NCBI RefSeq assembly: GCF_002423035.1
Contig: NZ_DIUM01000027.1
Location: 1-23,229 of the forward strand
Origin: Thiocapsa sp. UBA6158
Lineage (GTDB): Bacteria > Pseudomonadota > Gammaproteobacteria > Chromatiales > Chromatiaceae
Direction of reading: 5' to 3'
DNA length: 23,229 nt
The notes beneath the pieces were generated by a model, which did not search any database, was not told where the DNA came from, and saw only the letters and a list, made by a program, of their open reading frames with translations. Shown here piece by piece: positions 22,156-23,229 of the stretch. Position 1 is the first letter of the stretch; every line of letters begins with the position of its first letter. A program made the translations under genes and the position numbers.

Positions 22156-23073
22156 ATGGTCCGAACGCTCGCGCGCGTCCTCTTGGGTGTCTCGTTCGGC
22201 GTACTCGTCGGCTGCGCCGTTCCCGGCCAGATGACCGAGCCGGGGACCGGACCGGCCTCGGATCAAACCGACAGCCGGCGCCGCGAGACGATCCCGGGCT
22301 CGACCCGTCCCCCGCAGGGCATGAGCCGGGGCGATTGGTTGAGCAGGGTCGCCGCATGCCATCTGCTGCGCGTCGGACAGAATCTCGACGTCGCCGTGAC
22401 CGATTCGGCGGTGATTGCCGCCGCCGACAAGTACGGATTGCGGGTCGATGCGATCATCGAGCGGTCCAATCAGCTGGTCGTCGAGTACAACGCGCGCGGA
22501 TCGGCACTCCTCGAGTTTGCGACCGAGTCCTGTCGGCAGGTCTCCGACGCGACCGGAATGGCCTCGACCTTGGTTCGGTTCGAGCCGGACGGGACCCTGC
22601 GGATGCATTGGCTGCGCATCGACGGCGCCGAGATCACCGACGGCTTCGCCGAGCAGACCATCGGCGAGCTACGCCGCGGGCGTGCCGTCGGTTTGGTGAT
22701 CAACAGCCCCGGAGGCTCGGTCTTCGAGGCGCGCAAGCTCGGACGCTACCTGCGTATCATGGGTCTGCGCACCGCGGTCGATCAGGCCTGCACCTCGGCC
22801 TGCATCGATGTCCTCGCGGGAGGTGCAGAACGCTACGTCACGCCCGATGCGAAGCTGGGGATCCATCAGAGCAAGGTCCCGAGGCGCTTCAGCAGCCACG
22901 AGGGCGGTCAGCTCTATGTCGCCGACGCCTTCCTCTATCTACGCGAGATGGGCATCGACCCGGATGTCGCCATCGCCGCCGCCTCCATACCCAACAACAA
23001 GATCCTTCTCATCTCGCTGTCCGACGCGCTGCAGACCGGTCTGGTCACGGACGTGATCGAGCGTGTGGAGTGA
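22156..23073 (+). CDS. Lipoprotein with ClpP/crotonase-like fold (COG3904-like periplasmic protein)
   Basis: 305 residues. A lipoprotein signal of 19 residues ends in the lipobox LVGC (Cys20), so the protein is expected to be membrane-anchored and face the periplasm. A Pro/Gly/Ser-rich linker (about 21-58) follows, then a domain of unknown role (about 60-135). A ClpP-like domain (about 140-300) has GLVINSPGGSVFEA (179-192), a candidate nucleophile Ser214 in CTSACID, and a possible His237 in GIHQS. This resembles predicted periplasmic ClpP-class serine proteases; activity is unproven. ATG 22156 gives a perfect lipoprotein signal with AAGGGGG about 12 nt upstream. ATG 22132, overlapping the hisHF stop, would add eight hydrophilic residues. 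It is probably co-transcribed with hisHF, though no functional link is evident. Confidence 0.8.
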   Translation: MVRTLARVLLGVSFGVLVGCAVPGQMTEPGTGPASDQTDSRRRETIPGSTRPPQGMSRGDWLSRVAACHLLRVGQNLDVAVTDSAVIAAADKYGLRVDAIIERSNQLVVEYNARGSALLEFATESCRQVSDATGMASTLVRFEPDGTLRMHWLRIDGAEITDGFAEQTIGELRRGRAVGLVINSPGGSVFEARKLGRYLRIMGLRTAVDQACTSACIDVLAGGAERYVTPDAKLGIHQSKVPRRFSSHEGGQLYVADAFLYLREMGIDPDVAIAAASIPNNKILLISLSDALQTGLVTDVIERVE

Positions 23074-23100
23074 AGACCGGCTGACGCGAAAACGAGCATC

Positions 23101-23121
23101 TCGCTCCGGGTGCGCTTTAGG
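23101..23121 (+). repeat. Right-end fragment resembling the ~87-bp repeat family (copy F, partial)
   Basis: CTCCGGGTGCGCTTTAGG resembles the right end of copy D (CTCCGGGCGCGGTTTATGG), with changes at a few positions. It lies just after the lipoprotein gene. No matching left arm is found at the expected distance, which falls inside the coding region, so this is a truncated copy at best. Confidence 0.4.
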
Positions 23122-23135
23122 CGGGAGTCGCTCGC

Positions 23136-23172
23136 GAGACCGGTCTCTGTGGTGTCACGGGTGCCCCGTGAC
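23136..23172 (+). other. Palindromes at the right edge
   Basis: GAGACCGGTCTC (23136-23147) is a perfect 12-bp palindrome. GTCACGGG-TGC-CCCGTGAC (23154-23172) is a perfect 8-bp hairpin with a 3-nt loop. No T-run follows. They may be the 3' structure of the hisHF-lipoprotein transcript or operators for the next gene, which lies outside the window. Nothing codes between 23074 and 23229 that I can support. Confidence 0.4.
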
Positions 23173-23229
23173 GCTCCGCGCCGAGTGCCACGAGGACGGG
23201 AGTGAGGCCTTGATCATCGATTGGTCCAC

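Noticed and set aside
20927..22357. 476-codon minus-strand ORF opposite hisHF
   Set aside because: It is an antisense shadow of a gene with intact catalytic residues in both domains.
1..23229. CRISPR array, tRNA, rRNA, prophage or defence system
   Set aside because: No regularly spaced direct repeats, no cloverleaf-like sequence and no phage or nuclease-type proteins were seen; apart from the TnpB relic the genes are housekeeping, transport or regulatory.

Overview
The window is GC-rich and tightly packed, and it reads as a piece of a gammaproteobacterial chromosome. The gene families (RlmD, HslR, LptF, potFGHI, QmcA/NfeD, PAP-type polyphosphate kinase) and protein styles best fit a purple sulfur bacterium of the Chromatiaceae (Thiocapsa/Allochromatium-like). 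That placement is inference; no rRNA or marker gene is present. I found no tRNA, rRNA, CRISPR array or prophage.

Layout. 1-2489: a two-domain polyphosphate:AMP phosphotransferase (minus strand, cut by the window's left edge) diverges from a PhoU protein. 2584-4157: an NfeD-like membrane protein and a QmcA-type SPFH protein form the usual membrane-microdomain pair. 4366-4722: a stand-alone HPt phosphotransfer protein on the minus strand. 4882-5345: a badly decayed IS200/IS605-type TnpB remnant. 5414-7765: cysM (cysteine synthase B) and rlmD (23S rRNA methyltransferase). 8067-9060: a CYTH triphosphatase-like protein coupled to a small L,D-transpeptidase. 9097-10268: a minus-strand operon grxC-hslR-unknown Cys-rich protein. 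10385-14256: pepN and a solitary lptF. 14201-14779: a bacteriohemerythrin, tail-to-tail with lptF. 15096-19099: a complete putrescine ABC importer operon potF-potG-potH-potI on the minus strand. 19458-20447: a divergent MerR-type regulator with a TTG start. 20543-22132: a fused HisH-HisF protein of the eukaryotic HIS7 type. 22156-23073: a lipoprotein with a ClpP-like fold.

Two things stand out. First, a family of roughly 87-bp intergenic elements has the termini CTAAACCGC...GCGGTTTAG. There are three clear copies, all in the same orientation upstream of plus-strand genes, two of them touching a stop or a start codon. Two diverged copies keep the spacing and the terminal pairing, one of them through compensatory base changes. 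Second, imidazole glycerol phosphate synthase is one 529-residue polypeptide with the long cyclase-domain insertions of plant and fungal HIS7, outside any his operon. Phosphate metabolism recurs (PAP, PhoU, CYTH triphosphatase), and putrescine uptake forms the largest single operon.
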